A stretch of DNA of 64,000 nt from Actinocrispum wychmicini (GCF_004345645.1 NZ_SLWS01000006.1:682001-746000); one strand, 5' to 3'. Positions 16,371 to 25,712 are shown, counted from the first letter of the stretch. Numbers and translations are program-made. Notes: generated from the letters alone by a model not told the origin.

Positions 16371-17102
16371 ATGCGTGTGGGAGTCTACGTAGATGGCTAC
16401 AACTTGTACTACGGAGGGCGAAAGCAGTGCGGTCGAGGCACAGCGGGCTGGCGATGGCTGGACTTGCGGGCATTGGCGACCGCGCTTGTAGCGGAGCAAG
16501 GGCACATCTGGCCAGGCGCCCAGGTCGACCGGGTCGTGTACTGCACGGCAAGGATCAACTCGACCTTCAACGCCGGCGGAGCTCTTGATCAGAACGTATA
16601 TCTGGACGCACTGTGCGCGGCGAACAGTGTGGACCACATCGAGTTCGGCAACTACATCAGCAAGGTGATCGCCCGCCCGCTGGCGATTGCGAACCGGAGG
16701 AACAGGCCGGTGCTGACCACCCCGGCATGGCCGATAATCGTGCAACAGCAGGACGTGCCGATACCGGATGCGACATTCATCGCCTCTGTCGCCACATGGG
16801 AAGAAAAGGGCTCCGACGTCAACGTCGCTTCACATCTGCTTGTTGATGTAGTGTCTGGCGCAGTGGACGCAGCCCTGGTCATCAGCAATGACAGTGACCT
16901 GAAGATGCCAGTGCGTGAAGTCCGTGAACGAGTCCCCCTTGGCGTCGTCAATCCCGGCGGCGGCTACACGGCACGAGCCTTGTCGGGAGATTCCACCGAT
17001 GGCGTCGGGCGCCACTGGTGGCGAGCGCTGCGCGCGGCTGACTTCCGCGCGCGCCAATTGCCTGATCCAGTCGAGAAGTACAGGAAGCCGTTCGACTGGT
17101 GA
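16371..17102 (+). CDS. NYN domain (PIN-like) putative RNase
   Basis: A 243-residue NYN-domain protein. The N-terminal VGVYVDGYNLYYGG, the middle KGSDVNVASHLLVD and the LVISNDSDLKMPVRE segment give the conserved acidic metal-binding set of the PIN/FLAP-like fold, so an RNase role is likely. There is no Shine-Dalgarno; TACGCT lies about six bases before the ATG, suggesting a leaderless message. The promoter and first codons (16354-16385) are nearly repeated in front of the small gene at 17316. Codon use is less GC-biased than its neighbours. Confidence 0.8.
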   Translation: MRVGVYVDGYNLYYGGRKQCGRGTAGWRWLDLRALATALVAEQGHIWPGAQVDRVVYCTARINSTFNAGGALDQNVYLDALCAANSVDHIEFGNYISKVIARPLAIANRRNRPVLTTPAWPIIVQQQDVPIPDATFIASVATWEEKGSDVNVASHLLVDVVSGAVDAALVISNDSDLKMPVREVRERVPLGVVNPGGGYTARALSGDSTDGVGRHWWRALRAADFRARQLPDPVEKYRKPFDW

Positions 17103-17221
17103 ACGCGGCTGGGAAGTTGCGCGGACAGCCAGGTCCTGCCGTACTCGTGGGCCGGGTCTCGGCTCGCCCGTGTTCCGAGTTGCGGCGGCGGCCACCGGTC
17201 GACTAGAGTTCTTCTCACCCC

Positions 17222-17249
17222 CCCGGTCCACATGTGGGCCGGGTTTTTT
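17222..17249 (+). terminator. Intrinsic terminator with T6 tract
   Basis: Ten-base arms 17222-17231 and 17234-17243 (one G-T pair) are followed by six T residues at 17244-17249. This is the only hairpin with a clear U tract noticed in the window. It lies 120 bp after the NYN gene and before the next promoter. The 17103-17221 stretch between them shows no gene. Confidence 0.8.
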
Positions 17250-17315
17250 CATGCCCATCCACGACTGCCGGGGCCGCGGTGATCACCGAGGGTCTTCGTT
17301 GGCTACGCTCTGGCA

Positions 17316-17522
17316 GTGCGTGACGGTGGGAGTCCTGAGCAGCTCATGCTGTTCGCCGACCTTCGGCGGGAGTGGACGGCCGGGGTGCGGGGCGGGATGC
17401 CGGCGTTGAGTCCGGCCGCGGAGGAGTTGTTCCACGAGTTGGGGCGGCTCGGGCAGGGGCTGGAGCGGGGTGAGCTTTCGCCGCCGCAGGCGAGTTTATG
17501 GGCCGTGTTGCTGCGTTATTAG
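17316..17522 (+). CDS. Small hypothetical protein
   Basis: A 68-residue, mostly helical acidic/basic protein with no recognised domain and no signal or membrane segment. The GTG start has no ribosome site but has TTGGCTACGCTC just upstream, the same promoter-like string as before the NYN gene, so a leaderless message is likely. Codon 61 is a rare TTA. Downstream, the first hydrolase starts 36 bp after the stop. The shared promoter supports expression, but the product is unknown. Confidence 0.5.
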   Translation: MRDGGSPEQLMLFADLRREWTAGVRGGMPALSPAAEELFHELGRLGQGLERGELSPPQASLWAVLLRY

Positions 17523-17558
17523 GTTTTCCTGGGTTTCGACGGTGGGCATCATCTGGTC

Positions 17559-18275
17559 ATGTGGATTCGGACCGCGCGTGGGGTGCGGCTGGCCGGTGAG
17601 CTTCACGGTGACGGGGATTCGGTCATTGTCATGGCGCACGGGTTCTGTTCGGACCGGCGTTCGCGGGGGCGTTTCGATCGGTTGGCCAAGGACTTCACGG
17701 GGCTGGGGTTCTCGGTTCTCACCTTCGACTTCAGTGGGTGTGGGGAAAGCGAACCGGATGTCGTCACGGTCGCGAACGAAGTCGAGGACCTGCGGGCCGT
17801 GATCGGCCATGTCAGGGCTCGGGGGTTTCGGCGGGTCGCGTTGCACGGGCACAGTTTGGGTGGGTCTGTTTGCCTTGCCGCTTATGACAAGGACATTCGG
17901 ACCATGGTCCTGTCCGGGGCCGCCACAGGCCCGATGCGTTACACCTGGAGTGAGTATTACTCGGCGGAGCAACTGCGGGAGTTGGACGAAACCGGGTTCA
18001 TGCGGGACGGCAAGCACCTGCTGAGCCGACAGACGTTAGAGGACTTCGAGGAACGGGACCAGGAACGGCTGCTGGGACCGGTTGAGTGCCCGTTGCTGCT
18101 CATTCACGGGGACGGCGACGAGGAGGAGCGGGAACTGCTCGACCGGTCGCGGCAGGCGACGCTGCCCGAAGGGTCACGGCTGGCGGTCGTCGCCGGTGCC
18201 GGCCACAGTTTCACCGGGTACATGGATGAGCTGAGCGCGCTGGCTTGTGCCTGGTACCAACGACATTTGCGGTGA
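17559..18275 (+). CDS. Alpha/beta-hydrolase, copy A
   Basis: A 238-residue serine hydrolase of the COG1073 type. The nucleophile is S99 in HGHSLGG; FDFSGCGESEPD follows strand beta-4, an HGDGDEEER Asp and an AGAGHSFTGY His complete the triad. Substrate unknown; relatives act on esters or short acyl groups. It is a tandem paralogue of the next gene (shared MWIRT start, VANEVEDL and GHSLGG segments). One Leu codon (18036) is the rare TTA. Confidence 0.85.
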   Translation: MWIRTARGVRLAGELHGDGDSVIVMAHGFCSDRRSRGRFDRLAKDFTGLGFSVLTFDFSGCGESEPDVVTVANEVEDLRAVIGHVRARGFRRVALHGHSLGGSVCLAAYDKDIRTMVLSGAATGPMRYTWSEYYSAEQLRELDETGFMRDGKHLLSRQTLEDFEERDQERLLGPVECPLLLIHGDGDEEERELLDRSRQATLPEGSRLAVVAGAGHSFTGYMDELSALACAWYQRHLR

Positions 18276-18303
18276 GGTTGCGGGGGCGGCGGATCCTGCA
18301 GCC

Positions 18304-19032
18304 ATGTGGATTCGTACGCCGAGGGGGCCAGGGTTGGCCGCTGAGCTGCGGAAGGCACGCGGCGAAGCGATCGTTGTCATGGCGCACGGGTTCTGCGACA
18401 ACCGGCACTCGTTCGGGCGGTTCGACCAACTCGCCGACGGGTTCGCCGCGGCCGGGTACGACGTGCTCACGTTCGACTTCAGCGGATGCGGGCAGAGCGA
18501 CCCGGATGTCATCACGGTCGCCAACGAGGTCGAAGACCTCACCGCCATCCTCGGTCACGTCCGGGAACTCGGCTACCGCCGGATCGGCCTGTACGGGCAC
18601 AGTCTCGGCGGGACGATCAGCCTGAAGGCCTACGACGGCACCCCGGAGACGATCGTCCTCACCGGCACCCCGACCGACGCCATCAACTACGACTGGCGGG
18701 CGTACTACGGCGAGCGCCGCTACCAGCGACTGCAGGACGAGGGCGTGCTGCGGATCGGGCCGTGGACGCTGACCCACCAGTCACTGCGGGACTTCGAGGA
18801 GTTCGACCAGCACGCGCTCCTCAGCCAGGTGAAATGTCCGGTTCTGCTGGTGCACGGCGGTGACTGGGAGGAACGGTCACTGGCCCGGATTTCCCAAAAG
18901 GGCATGCCGTTGCTGCCCGCCGGATCACGCATGGAGATCCTCGAAGACGCAGCTCACAGCTTCAAGGACGACATTCCGCGGCTGCTGGCGACGGCCGTCA
19001 ACTGGTACGCCGAACACATGCCGCTGCCCTGA
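18304..19032 (+). CDS. Alpha/beta-hydrolase, copy B
   Basis: A 242-residue paralogue of copy A. The nucleophile is S100 in YGHSLGG, with LLVHGGDWEER and EDAAHSFKDD supplying Asp and His. The ATG at 18304 was chosen because MWIRTPRG aligns with the start of copy A; an in-frame ATG at 18247 would overlap the first gene by 29 bp. The two probably arose by tandem duplication and are co-transcribed. Specificity is unknown. Confidence 0.83.
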   Translation: MWIRTPRGPGLAAELRKARGEAIVVMAHGFCDNRHSFGRFDQLADGFAAAGYDVLTFDFSGCGQSDPDVITVANEVEDLTAILGHVRELGYRRIGLYGHSLGGTISLKAYDGTPETIVLTGTPTDAINYDWRAYYGERRYQRLQDEGVLRIGPWTLTHQSLRDFEEFDQHALLSQVKCPVLLVHGGDWEERSLARISQKGMPLLPAGSRMEILEDAAHSFKDDIPRLLATAVNWYAEHMPLP

Positions 19033-19088
19033 TGGACACCCCGGCGGACATGGGGCATCCGGCAACAGATACGTAACGTCTCTATCTC

Positions 19089-20087
19089 GTGCGGACTGTT
19101 TCACCGGCCCTCTGGTCGACCACTGCGGTGACCGTCACCGTGGTGGCCGTGGAGCGAGCCGACGTCCTGTCCGCCCTGATCGGACTCGTCGCCACCCTGG
19201 TCGTCCTGAAGGTCGGTGTGGTTGTCGGCGCGCTGGCGCTGAGGGTGCCGGTGCACAAGATCGTGGTCGGTATCGGACCGCGCCTGTTCGAGTTACGCAA
19301 GCTCGTGGTCCGGGTGCTGCCCGTGACACTCAACATCGAGGTCCTGCCGACACGGCCGCGGTACGTGGGCGCGGCGATCACGTCCGCCCTGTTCGGCTTG
19401 GCGGCGGTCGCCGTGATGGCCACGAGCAGCCAGGCCATGGCCGTCGGCGGCGCCGCGGCACTGGTGCAGGCACTCGTACGGTTCCCCCGGCCCAGGGCCG
19501 CGCAGCCTGGCGCGCTGGCCGTGTTCGACCTGGTCCAGGCCGGGAAGTTGGATGAGGCGGAACGGCTCGTCGGCCGCCTGAACGGCGAGAACCCGAGGCT
19601 CAGGACCTTGCGGGCGGCTCGCGTGCTCGTCCTGGAGGCTCGCGGCCGGTACAGCGAGGCCCTCACCCTCGCCATCGGAATGTCCGACGACGAAGACGAC
19701 GCCGCGACGACCATGGCCGCGGTCGCCGGCCTCACCGGCGCCGCCGTCGAAGCCGGACAGCTGGAGGCGTCGCAGGGCCTGCCGGTCGCGGCCCGCGCCC
19801 TCAACGAAGCCATCGAACTCGGCAAACCCAGCCACATGATGGACGGTGTCCGGGCGTTGCTCGCACTGCTCGCCGGCGACCCGCAACTGGCCGTCCGGCT
19901 GGCCAGGTTGGCGTGCCAGAACAACGACGACTCGTTAGGACGCGCCGACGACCTGGCCACGCTCGCCCGCGCGTACATGGCGGCCGGGGACAACTCGGCG
20001 GCCCGCCGTGCGTTGGCGCAGGCGGAGCGACTCGTGCCGTGGTGGCCACGCGTCGCCCTCACCCGTCGCCGGCTCGACCTCGCCTAG
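19089..20087 (+). CDS. Membrane protein with C-terminal TPR-like helical repeats
   Basis: A 332-residue protein. Hydrophobic segments lie near residues 8-20, 25-50 and 97-130, with a short basic stretch (VHKIVVGIGPRLFELRKLVV) between them that recalls the GFGP..LF turn of M50 site-2 proteases, although no HExxH is present. From about residue 145 the chain is a row of helical pairs of TPR type (GKLDEAERLV, GRYSEALTLA, GDNSAARRALAQAERL). It may be an inner-membrane scaffold or a degenerate protease relative; this is inference. It carries two rare TTA codons. Its end overlaps glgP by 4 bp (convergent). Confidence 0.65.
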   Translation: MRTVSPALWSTTAVTVTVVAVERADVLSALIGLVATLVVLKVGVVVGALALRVPVHKIVVGIGPRLFELRKLVVRVLPVTLNIEVLPTRPRYVGAAITSALFGLAAVAVMATSSQAMAVGGAAALVQALVRFPRPRAAQPGALAVFDLVQAGKLDEAERLVGRLNGENPRLRTLRAARVLVLEARGRYSEALTLAIGMSDDEDDAATTMAAVAGLTGAAVEAGQLEASQGLPVAARALNEAIELGKPSHMMDGVRALLALLAGDPQLAVRLARLACQNNDDSLGRADDLATLARAYMAAGDNSAARRALAQAERLVPWWPRVALTRRRLDLA

Positions 20088-22657
20088 TTGGCCAGAATCA
20101 CCCGGCCCAGCTCAGCCGTGGACGCCAGCAGGTCGTGCTTGGGCAGTACCCGGACGGTGTAGCCGAGCGCGCCCGCGTGCGGCAACGCCAGCGAAGCCAC
20201 ATACGTGCCGTCGGTGTCAGGGGACATCGTCACCGTGACGACGTCCAGCAGGTCGTCGGTGTCGCCGACCCGGCCAACCACTGCCTGCACCTCGACGTCC
20301 GACGGTTGCAGACCGGCCAGCTCCACCGATGCCCTGGCCTGGACCTGCTCGCCGATCACCGGGGTCTTGCCGACCGGCAGCGTCAGCTCGCTGTCGGACA
20401 CCCGCACGTGGTACCACGCGGCCTCCAGCCGGTTGCGGTACGCCGCGAGGTCCTTGGCCTGTTGGAAACCGTCCACCGAGGCCCGCGCGGCGGACGTCGC
20501 GGCCGGCGCGTAGTGCGACTCGACGTACTCACGGACCATCCGGGTGGCCTGCACCTTCGGACCCAGCGACGCCAGGGTGTGCCGGACCAGCTCCATCCAG
20601 CGGGTCGGGACGCCGTCGTCGCCGCGGTCGTAGTACGTCGGCGCGACCTGGGAGGCGATCAGGTCGTACAGCGCCGAGGCCTCCAGGTCGTCGCGGCGCA
20701 CCGGGTCGTTCACGCCGTCGGCGGTCGGGATCGCCCAGCCGTTGCGGCCGTCGTACATCTCGTCCCACCAACCGTCCCGGATGGACAGGTTGAGGCCGCC
20801 GTTGAGCGCGGCCTTCATGCCGGACGTGCCGCAGGCCTCCAGCGGGCGCATCGGGTTGTTCAGCCAGACGTCACAGCCCCAGTAGAGGTACCGGGCCATG
20901 GACATGTCGTAGTCCGGCAGGAACACGATCCGCCCGCGCACCTCGGGGTCGTCGGCGAACCGGACGATCTGCTGGATCAGCGCCTTGCCGCCGTCGTCGG
21001 CCGGGTGCGATTTGCCGGCCACGACCAGCTGCACCGGCCGGTCCGGGTCGAGCAGCAGGGCCCTGAGGCGGTCCGGGTCGCGCAGCATCAACGTGAGCCG
21101 CTTGTACGTGGGCACCCGCCGGGCGAACCCGATCGTCAGCACGTCCGGGTCGAACACCGAGTCGGTCCACGACAGCTCCAAAGCGGACGCGCCACGCTGC
21201 AACCACGCGTCCCGCACCCGCCGCCGGACCTCACGGACCAGCCGGTCCCGCAGGCCGCAGCGCAGTTCCCAGAGCAGCGAGTCGGTCACCGGCTGGAAGC
21301 CGATCAGGCCGGCCTCGCTGTCCACTTCGGACTCGCCGAGCAGCTTGGAGATCTCCCGGGCCGCCCACGTCGGGCCGTGCACGCCGTTGGTGACCGACCG
21401 GATCGGCACCTCGTGGCTGTCGAACCCGGGCCACAGGCCGCCGAACATGGACCGGCTGACCTCGCCGTGCAGTTTGGACACGCCGTTGGCGCGTTGGGCC
21501 AGCCGCAGGCCCATGTGGGCCATGTTGAACATGCCGGCGTTCTGCTCGGCGCCCAGCGCGAGCACCCGCTGCACCTCCAGGCCGGGCAGCAGGGCGCCGG
21601 AGCCGAAGTAGTGGTGGACCAGGTCCACCGGGAAGCGGTCGATGCCGGCGGGCACGGGTGTGTGCGTGGTGAACACGGTCCCGGCGCGGACCGCGGACAG
21701 CGACTGGTCGAAGTCCAGGCCCTCGGCCGCCATCAGTTCACGCACCCGCTCCAGGCCCAGGAACCCGGCGTGGCCCTCGTTGGTGTGGAACACCTCGGGC
21801 TGCGGGTGGCCGGTCAGCTCGCAGTACGTCCGTACCGCGCGGACGCCGCCGATGCCGGCCAGGATCTCCTGGCGGATGCGGTGGTCCTGGTCGCCGCCGT
21901 ACAGCCGGTCGGTGACGCTGCGCAGGTCCTCGTCGTTCTCGTCCACGTCCGAGTCGAGCAGCAGCAGCGGCACCCGGCCGACGTTGGCCTTCCAGATCCG
22001 GGCCCGCAGGATCCGGCCGCCCGGCATGGCCACGTGCACCAGCAGCGGCGCACCGGACGGCTCGGTCAACGGCTCCAACGGCAGGCCGCGCGGGTCGATC
22101 ACCGGGTAGTGCTCGACCTGCCAGCCCTCGGCCGACAGCGACTGCCGGAAGTAGCCCGACCGGTACAGCAGGCCCACCCCGATCAGCGGAACCCCCAGGT
22201 CGGACGCTGCTTTCAGGTGGTCCCCGGCGAGTACGCCGAGGCCGCCGGAGTAGTTCGGCAGGGCCTCGGTGACCCCGAACTCCATCGAGAAGTACGCGAT
22301 CGACTTCGGCAGCCGCGGCGCGGCCGGGTCACCGGCGGCGCGGTTGGCCAGCTCATCGGCCCGCCGCTGGTACCAGCGGTCGGTGGTGAGGTAGCGCTTG
22401 AGGTCGTCCGAGATGGCCCGGACCCTGGTCATGAAGTCCTCGTCGGCCGCGAGCAGGCGCAGTCGCTCCGCCGGGGCCTGCTCGAGCATGCGCAGCGGGT
22501 CCCCGCCCAGGTCCTCCCACGCCTGCGGGTCCACCATGGCGAACAGGTCCTGGGTCGGCGGATGCCAGGTCCAGCGCAGGTTGTTGGCCAGCGTGCCCAG
22601 GTCGGCGAGTGACTCCGGCAGGCCGGCGCGAACGGCGAATCGACGTACGGCTTTCAC
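20084..22657 (-). CDS. glgP: Alpha-glucan phosphorylase
   Basis: An 857-residue glycogen phosphorylase of the actinobacterial/archaeal (MalP-like) type, releasing glucose-1-phosphate from alpha-1,4-glucan. The PLP lysine is K615 in ACGTSGMKAALNGG; HTNEGHAGFL and FTTHTPVPAGIDRF are family motifs. The GTG at 22657 (KAVRRFAVRAGLPE follows) was chosen from family N-termini and AAGG upstream; the open frame extends further but without support. It is divergent, through a gene in between, from glgE, as glgP is from glgE in M. tuberculosis (Rv1328/Rv1327c). Confidence 0.93.
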   Translation of the reverse strand: MKAVRRFAVRAGLPESLADLGTLANNLRWTWHPPTQDLFAMVDPQAWEDLGGDPLRMLEQAPAERLRLLAADEDFMTRVRAISDDLKRYLTTDRWYQRRADELANRAAGDPAAPRLPKSIAYFSMEFGVTEALPNYSGGLGVLAGDHLKAASDLGVPLIGVGLLYRSGYFRQSLSAEGWQVEHYPVIDPRGLPLEPLTEPSGAPLLVHVAMPGGRILRARIWKANVGRVPLLLLDSDVDENDEDLRSVTDRLYGGDQDHRIRQEILAGIGGVRAVRTYCELTGHPQPEVFHTNEGHAGFLGLERVRELMAAEGLDFDQSLSAVRAGTVFTTHTPVPAGIDRFPVDLVHHYFGSGALLPGLEVQRVLALGAEQNAGMFNMAHMGLRLAQRANGVSKLHGEVSRSMFGGLWPGFDSHEVPIRSVTNGVHGPTWAAREISKLLGESEVDSEAGLIGFQPVTDSLLWELRCGLRDRLVREVRRRVRDAWLQRGASALELSWTDSVFDPDVLTIGFARRVPTYKRLTLMLRDPDRLRALLLDPDRPVQLVVAGKSHPADDGGKALIQQIVRFADDPEVRGRIVFLPDYDMSMARYLYWGCDVWLNNPMRPLEACGTSGMKAALNGGLNLSIRDGWWDEMYDGRNGWAIPTADGVNDPVRRDDLEASALYDLIASQVAPTYYDRGDDGVPTRWMELVRHTLASLGPKVQATRMVREYVESHYAPAATSAARASVDGFQQAKDLAAYRNRLEAAWYHVRVSDSELTLPVGKTPVIGEQVQARASVELAGLQPSDVEVQAVVGRVGDTDDLLDVVTVTMSPDTDGTYVASLALPHAGALGYTVRVLPKHDLLASTAELGRVILAN

Positions 22658-22757
22658 CCGAGGCACCTTACTTACCGGGATACGGAAGCTTCGAGCCCCC
22701 GGCCGACACTGGAAATTCATTGTCCCGATGCCCAGGTTGACGGATACAAACAACGGC

Positions 22758-23525
22758 ATGAAGCACTCGAGTCCGCGGTTCGCCGCCATCGCCGAGCAGG
22801 GCACGATCCTGCGCGTGCAGGTCGGCTCCGGGCTGCACGGAACCGCGATCCAAGGCCAGGACGACCGCGACGAGATGGGGATCTGCGTCGAGCCCGCGGA
22901 CTATGTGATCGGTCTCAGCCGCTTCGAGCAGTACATCTACCGGACGCAGCCGGAGGGTGTCCGATCCGGACCCGGCGACCTCGACCTGATCGTGTACTCG
23001 TTGCGGAAATGGCTTCGCCTTGCGCTGCAAGGGAACCCCACGGTTCTGCTGCCGCTGTTCGTGCCGGAGTCGGAGATCGTCACGATCAACGATCTCGGCC
23101 GGGAGCTGCGGGCCCGTCCGGAGCTGATCCTGTCCCGGGTGGCCGGCCGGCGGTTCATCGGCTACCTGCGGTCCCAGCGGGCCGGCATGCTCGGCGAGCG
23201 GCGGCACACCAACCGACCGGAGCTGATCGAGAAGTACGGCTTCGACGCCAAGTACGCGATGCACATGGTCCGGCTCGGCGTCCAGGGGGTCGAGCTGCTG
23301 GAGACCGGGAGGATCACGTTGCCGATCCCGGAGCCGTGGCTGGGCTGGCTGCGTGAGCTACGGCAGGGCCGGCACACCAAGGACGAGGCGCTGGCCGCCG
23401 CGGACGAGCTGGAGGCGAGGCTGGAGAAGCTGCTGACGTCGTCCCCGCTGCCTGAGCGACCGGACCACGACCGGGCGAACGCCTGGCTGGTCGAGACGTA
23501 CCAGCAAGCCTGGGCGGCCAGTTGA
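22758..23525 (+). CDS. Predicted nucleotidyltransferase (DNA pol beta superfamily)
   Basis: A 255-residue protein with a minimal nucleotidyltransferase motif, VGSGLHGTAIQGQDDRDEMG (residues about 23-42), giving the GS and acidic D..D/E pair. A helical C-terminal part follows with YGFDAKYAMHMVRLG, typical of COG3541-like predicted nucleotidyltransferases. The substrate is unknown. ATG 22758 was preferred; an in-frame ATG at 22728 would add ten residues. It sits between glgP and glgE, but no direct role in glycogen is known. Confidence 0.75.
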   Translation: MKHSSPRFAAIAEQGTILRVQVGSGLHGTAIQGQDDRDEMGICVEPADYVIGLSRFEQYIYRTQPEGVRSGPGDLDLIVYSLRKWLRLALQGNPTVLLPLFVPESEIVTINDLGRELRARPELILSRVAGRRFIGYLRSQRAGMLGERRHTNRPELIEKYGFDAKYAMHMVRLGVQGVELLETGRITLPIPEPWLGWLRELRQGRHTKDEALAAADELEARLEKLLTSSPLPERPDHDRANAWLVETYQQAWAAS

Positions 23526-23630
23526 CGCGGCGGTAGCACCAACTGCAGGAACGGAATTAACGGCCCCGTTCTGTTTAAGATGCGCGGACACGGCAAACTA
23601 ATGGGCAGACCCCGGAAACGAGGAGAGCCT

Positions 23631-25598
23631 GTGAGCGGTCGCCTGGGCATCGACGACGTCTCACCCACTGTCGACTGTGGCCGGTATCCGGTCAAAGCCG
23701 TTGTGGGCGAACATGTTCCGATCCAGGCGACGGTGTGGCGGGAAGGGCACGACAGTGTCGCCGCCACCGTCGCCTGGCGGGGCCCGACCGACCGCGCGGC
23801 GCGGCAGACCCGGATGGCGCCGCATCCGGTGGAGCCGGACATCTTCACCTCGGTGATCGTCCCGGACACCGACGGGTTGTGGACGTACCGGGTGGACGCC
23901 TGGAGCGACCCGTGGTCCACCTGGCGGCACGCCGTGGAGGTGAAGGCCGCCGCCGGGCAGTCGGCGCACGAACTGGCCAACGACCTGGAGAGTGGCGCCC
24001 GGCTGCTGGAACGCGTCTCCCGGCGGCCCAACCGCAACGGCGAAAAACGGTTGCTGGCCTCGGCCGCGGCCGCGTTGCGGGACACCGGCCGGCTGCTGCC
24101 CGCCCGCATCGGCGAGGCGCTGTCGGACACCGTGCACCACATCATGACCGAGCATCCCGTGCGGGAACTGGTCACCCGAGGCAAAACCGTCCGCGTGCTC
24201 GTCGACCGCAAGCGCGCGCTGTTCGGCTCGTGGTACGAGTTCTTCCCGAGGTCCACCGGTGGCGTCGACGAGTCGGGCAAGCCGGTGCACGGCACGTTCC
24301 ACACCGCCACCAAGGAGCTGGACCGGGTCGCGTCGATGGGCTTCGACGTGGTCTACCTGCCGCCGATCCACCCGATCGGCCGGGTGAACCGCAAAGGCCC
24401 CAACAACAGCGTGGTCTCGGAGCCGGCGGACGTCGGCTCGGTGTGGGCGATCGGCTCGGCCGAGGGCGGCCACGACGCCATCCACCCGGACCTGGGCACC
24501 CTGGCCGACTTCAAGGACTTCGTCGCCCGTACCAACGAGCTGGGCATGGAAGTGGCCCTCGACCTGGCGTTGCAGTGCGCGCCGGACCACCCGTGGGTGA
24601 CCGAGCACCCGGAGTGGTTCACCACCCGGCCGGACGGCACGGTCGCGTACGCGGAGAACCCGCCCAAGCGCTACCAGGACATCTACCCGCTGAACTTCGA
24701 CAACGACCCGTCCGGGCTGTACGAGGAGGTGCTGCGGGTCGTCACGCACTGGATCGACCAGGGCGTCCGGATCTTCCGGGTGGACAACCCGCACACCAAG
24801 CCGCCGGACTTCTGGTACTGGCTGATCACCCAGGTCAAGGCCAGCCACCCGGACGTGCTGTTCCTGTCCGAGGCGTTCACCCGGCCGGCCCGGCTCTACG
24901 GCCTCGCCCGGCTCGGGTTCACCCAGTCGTACACGTACTTCACCTGGCGCACCGGCAAGCAGGAGCTGATCGACTTCGGCGTCCAGCAGGTCGAGCACTG
25001 CCACGAGGCGCGGCCGAACCTGTTCGTGAACACTCCGGACATCCTGCACGAGTCGTTGCAGCAGGGCGGGCCGGGCGTGTTCGCCCTGCGGGCCGCGCTG
25101 GCCGCCACGATGTCACCCACCTGGGGGGTCTACTCCGGTTACGAGCTGTACGAGCACCAGCCCGTGCGCCAGGGCAGCGAGGAGTACCTGGACTCGGAGA
25201 AGTACCAGCTGCGGCCCCGGGACTTCGACCTGGCGCTGGCCGAGGGCCGGTCGCTGGAGCCGTGGCTGCGCCGGCTCAACCAGATCCGGCGGGCCCACCC
25301 GGCCCTGCAGCAACTGCGCACCCTGCACTTCCACCACGTCGACAACGCCGGGATGCTGGCTTACTCCAAAGTGGACCCGGCCACCGGGGACGCGGTGATC
25401 GTCGTGGTCAACATCGACCCGTACGGCGCCGAGGAGGGCACGGTCTGGCTGGACCTGCCCGAGCTGGGCCTGCAGTGGCACGACCGGTTCACCGCGCACG
25501 ACGAGGTCACCGGGGAGCGGTGGGACTGGGGCCAGGCCAACTTCGTCCGACTGGAACCGTGGCACGCGGTCGCGCACATCATCTCGGTGGAAAGGTAA
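23631..25598 (+). CDS. glgE: Alpha-1,4-glucan:maltose-1-phosphate maltosyltransferase
   Basis: A 655-residue GH13_3 enzyme that extends alpha-glucan with maltosyl units from maltose-1-phosphate. The nucleophile is D385 (IFRVDNPHTKPPDFWYWLI) and the acid/base E414 (FLSEAF). Domain order matches GlgE: N-terminal immunoglobulin-like domain (to about 120), the four-helix insert and barrel, and a C-terminal beta domain. The GTG at 23631 has GAGGAG just upstream. It starts the GlgE branch of the locus with treS, mak and glgB downstream on the same strand. Confidence 0.95.
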   Translation: MSGRLGIDDVSPTVDCGRYPVKAVVGEHVPIQATVWREGHDSVAATVAWRGPTDRAARQTRMAPHPVEPDIFTSVIVPDTDGLWTYRVDAWSDPWSTWRHAVEVKAAAGQSAHELANDLESGARLLERVSRRPNRNGEKRLLASAAAALRDTGRLLPARIGEALSDTVHHIMTEHPVRELVTRGKTVRVLVDRKRALFGSWYEFFPRSTGGVDESGKPVHGTFHTATKELDRVASMGFDVVYLPPIHPIGRVNRKGPNNSVVSEPADVGSVWAIGSAEGGHDAIHPDLGTLADFKDFVARTNELGMEVALDLALQCAPDHPWVTEHPEWFTTRPDGTVAYAENPPKRYQDIYPLNFDNDPSGLYEEVLRVVTHWIDQGVRIFRVDNPHTKPPDFWYWLITQVKASHPDVLFLSEAFTRPARLYGLARLGFTQSYTYFTWRTGKQELIDFGVQQVEHCHEARPNLFVNTPDILHESLQQGGPGVFALRAALAATMSPTWGVYSGYELYEHQPVRQGSEEYLDSEKYQLRPRDFDLALAEGRSLEPWLRRLNQIRRAHPALQQLRTLHFHHVDNAGMLAYSKVDPATGDAVIVVVNIDPYGAEEGTVWLDLPELGLQWHDRFTAHDEVTGERWDWGQANFVRLEPWHAVAHIISVER

Positions 25599-25712
25599 CG
25601 GACATATCGATCAACGCGCGGAACGCATGCCCCAAAGGGCAGCCGAAGATGCGTTATGGACAACACGGTACGACCGTGACCTGACCAGGGGTTGAGGCAT
25701 TATCCTTTTCCC

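Noticed and set aside
17103..17221. Possible tRNA or small RNA gene before the T6 terminator
   Set aside because: No cloverleaf arms or GTTCGANTC-type T-loop were found. A short untranslated 3' end of the NYN message explains the terminator.
19913..22612. An 899-codon open frame on the plus strand opposite glgP
   Set aside because: It lacks any family motif and mirrors the glgP reading frame; glgP has its PLP lysine and full-length match.
22398..22727. N-terminal extension of the nucleotidyltransferase gene into the glgP gene
   Set aside because: It overlaps the start of glgP in antisense and is Ser/Arg-rich without similarity to the family.
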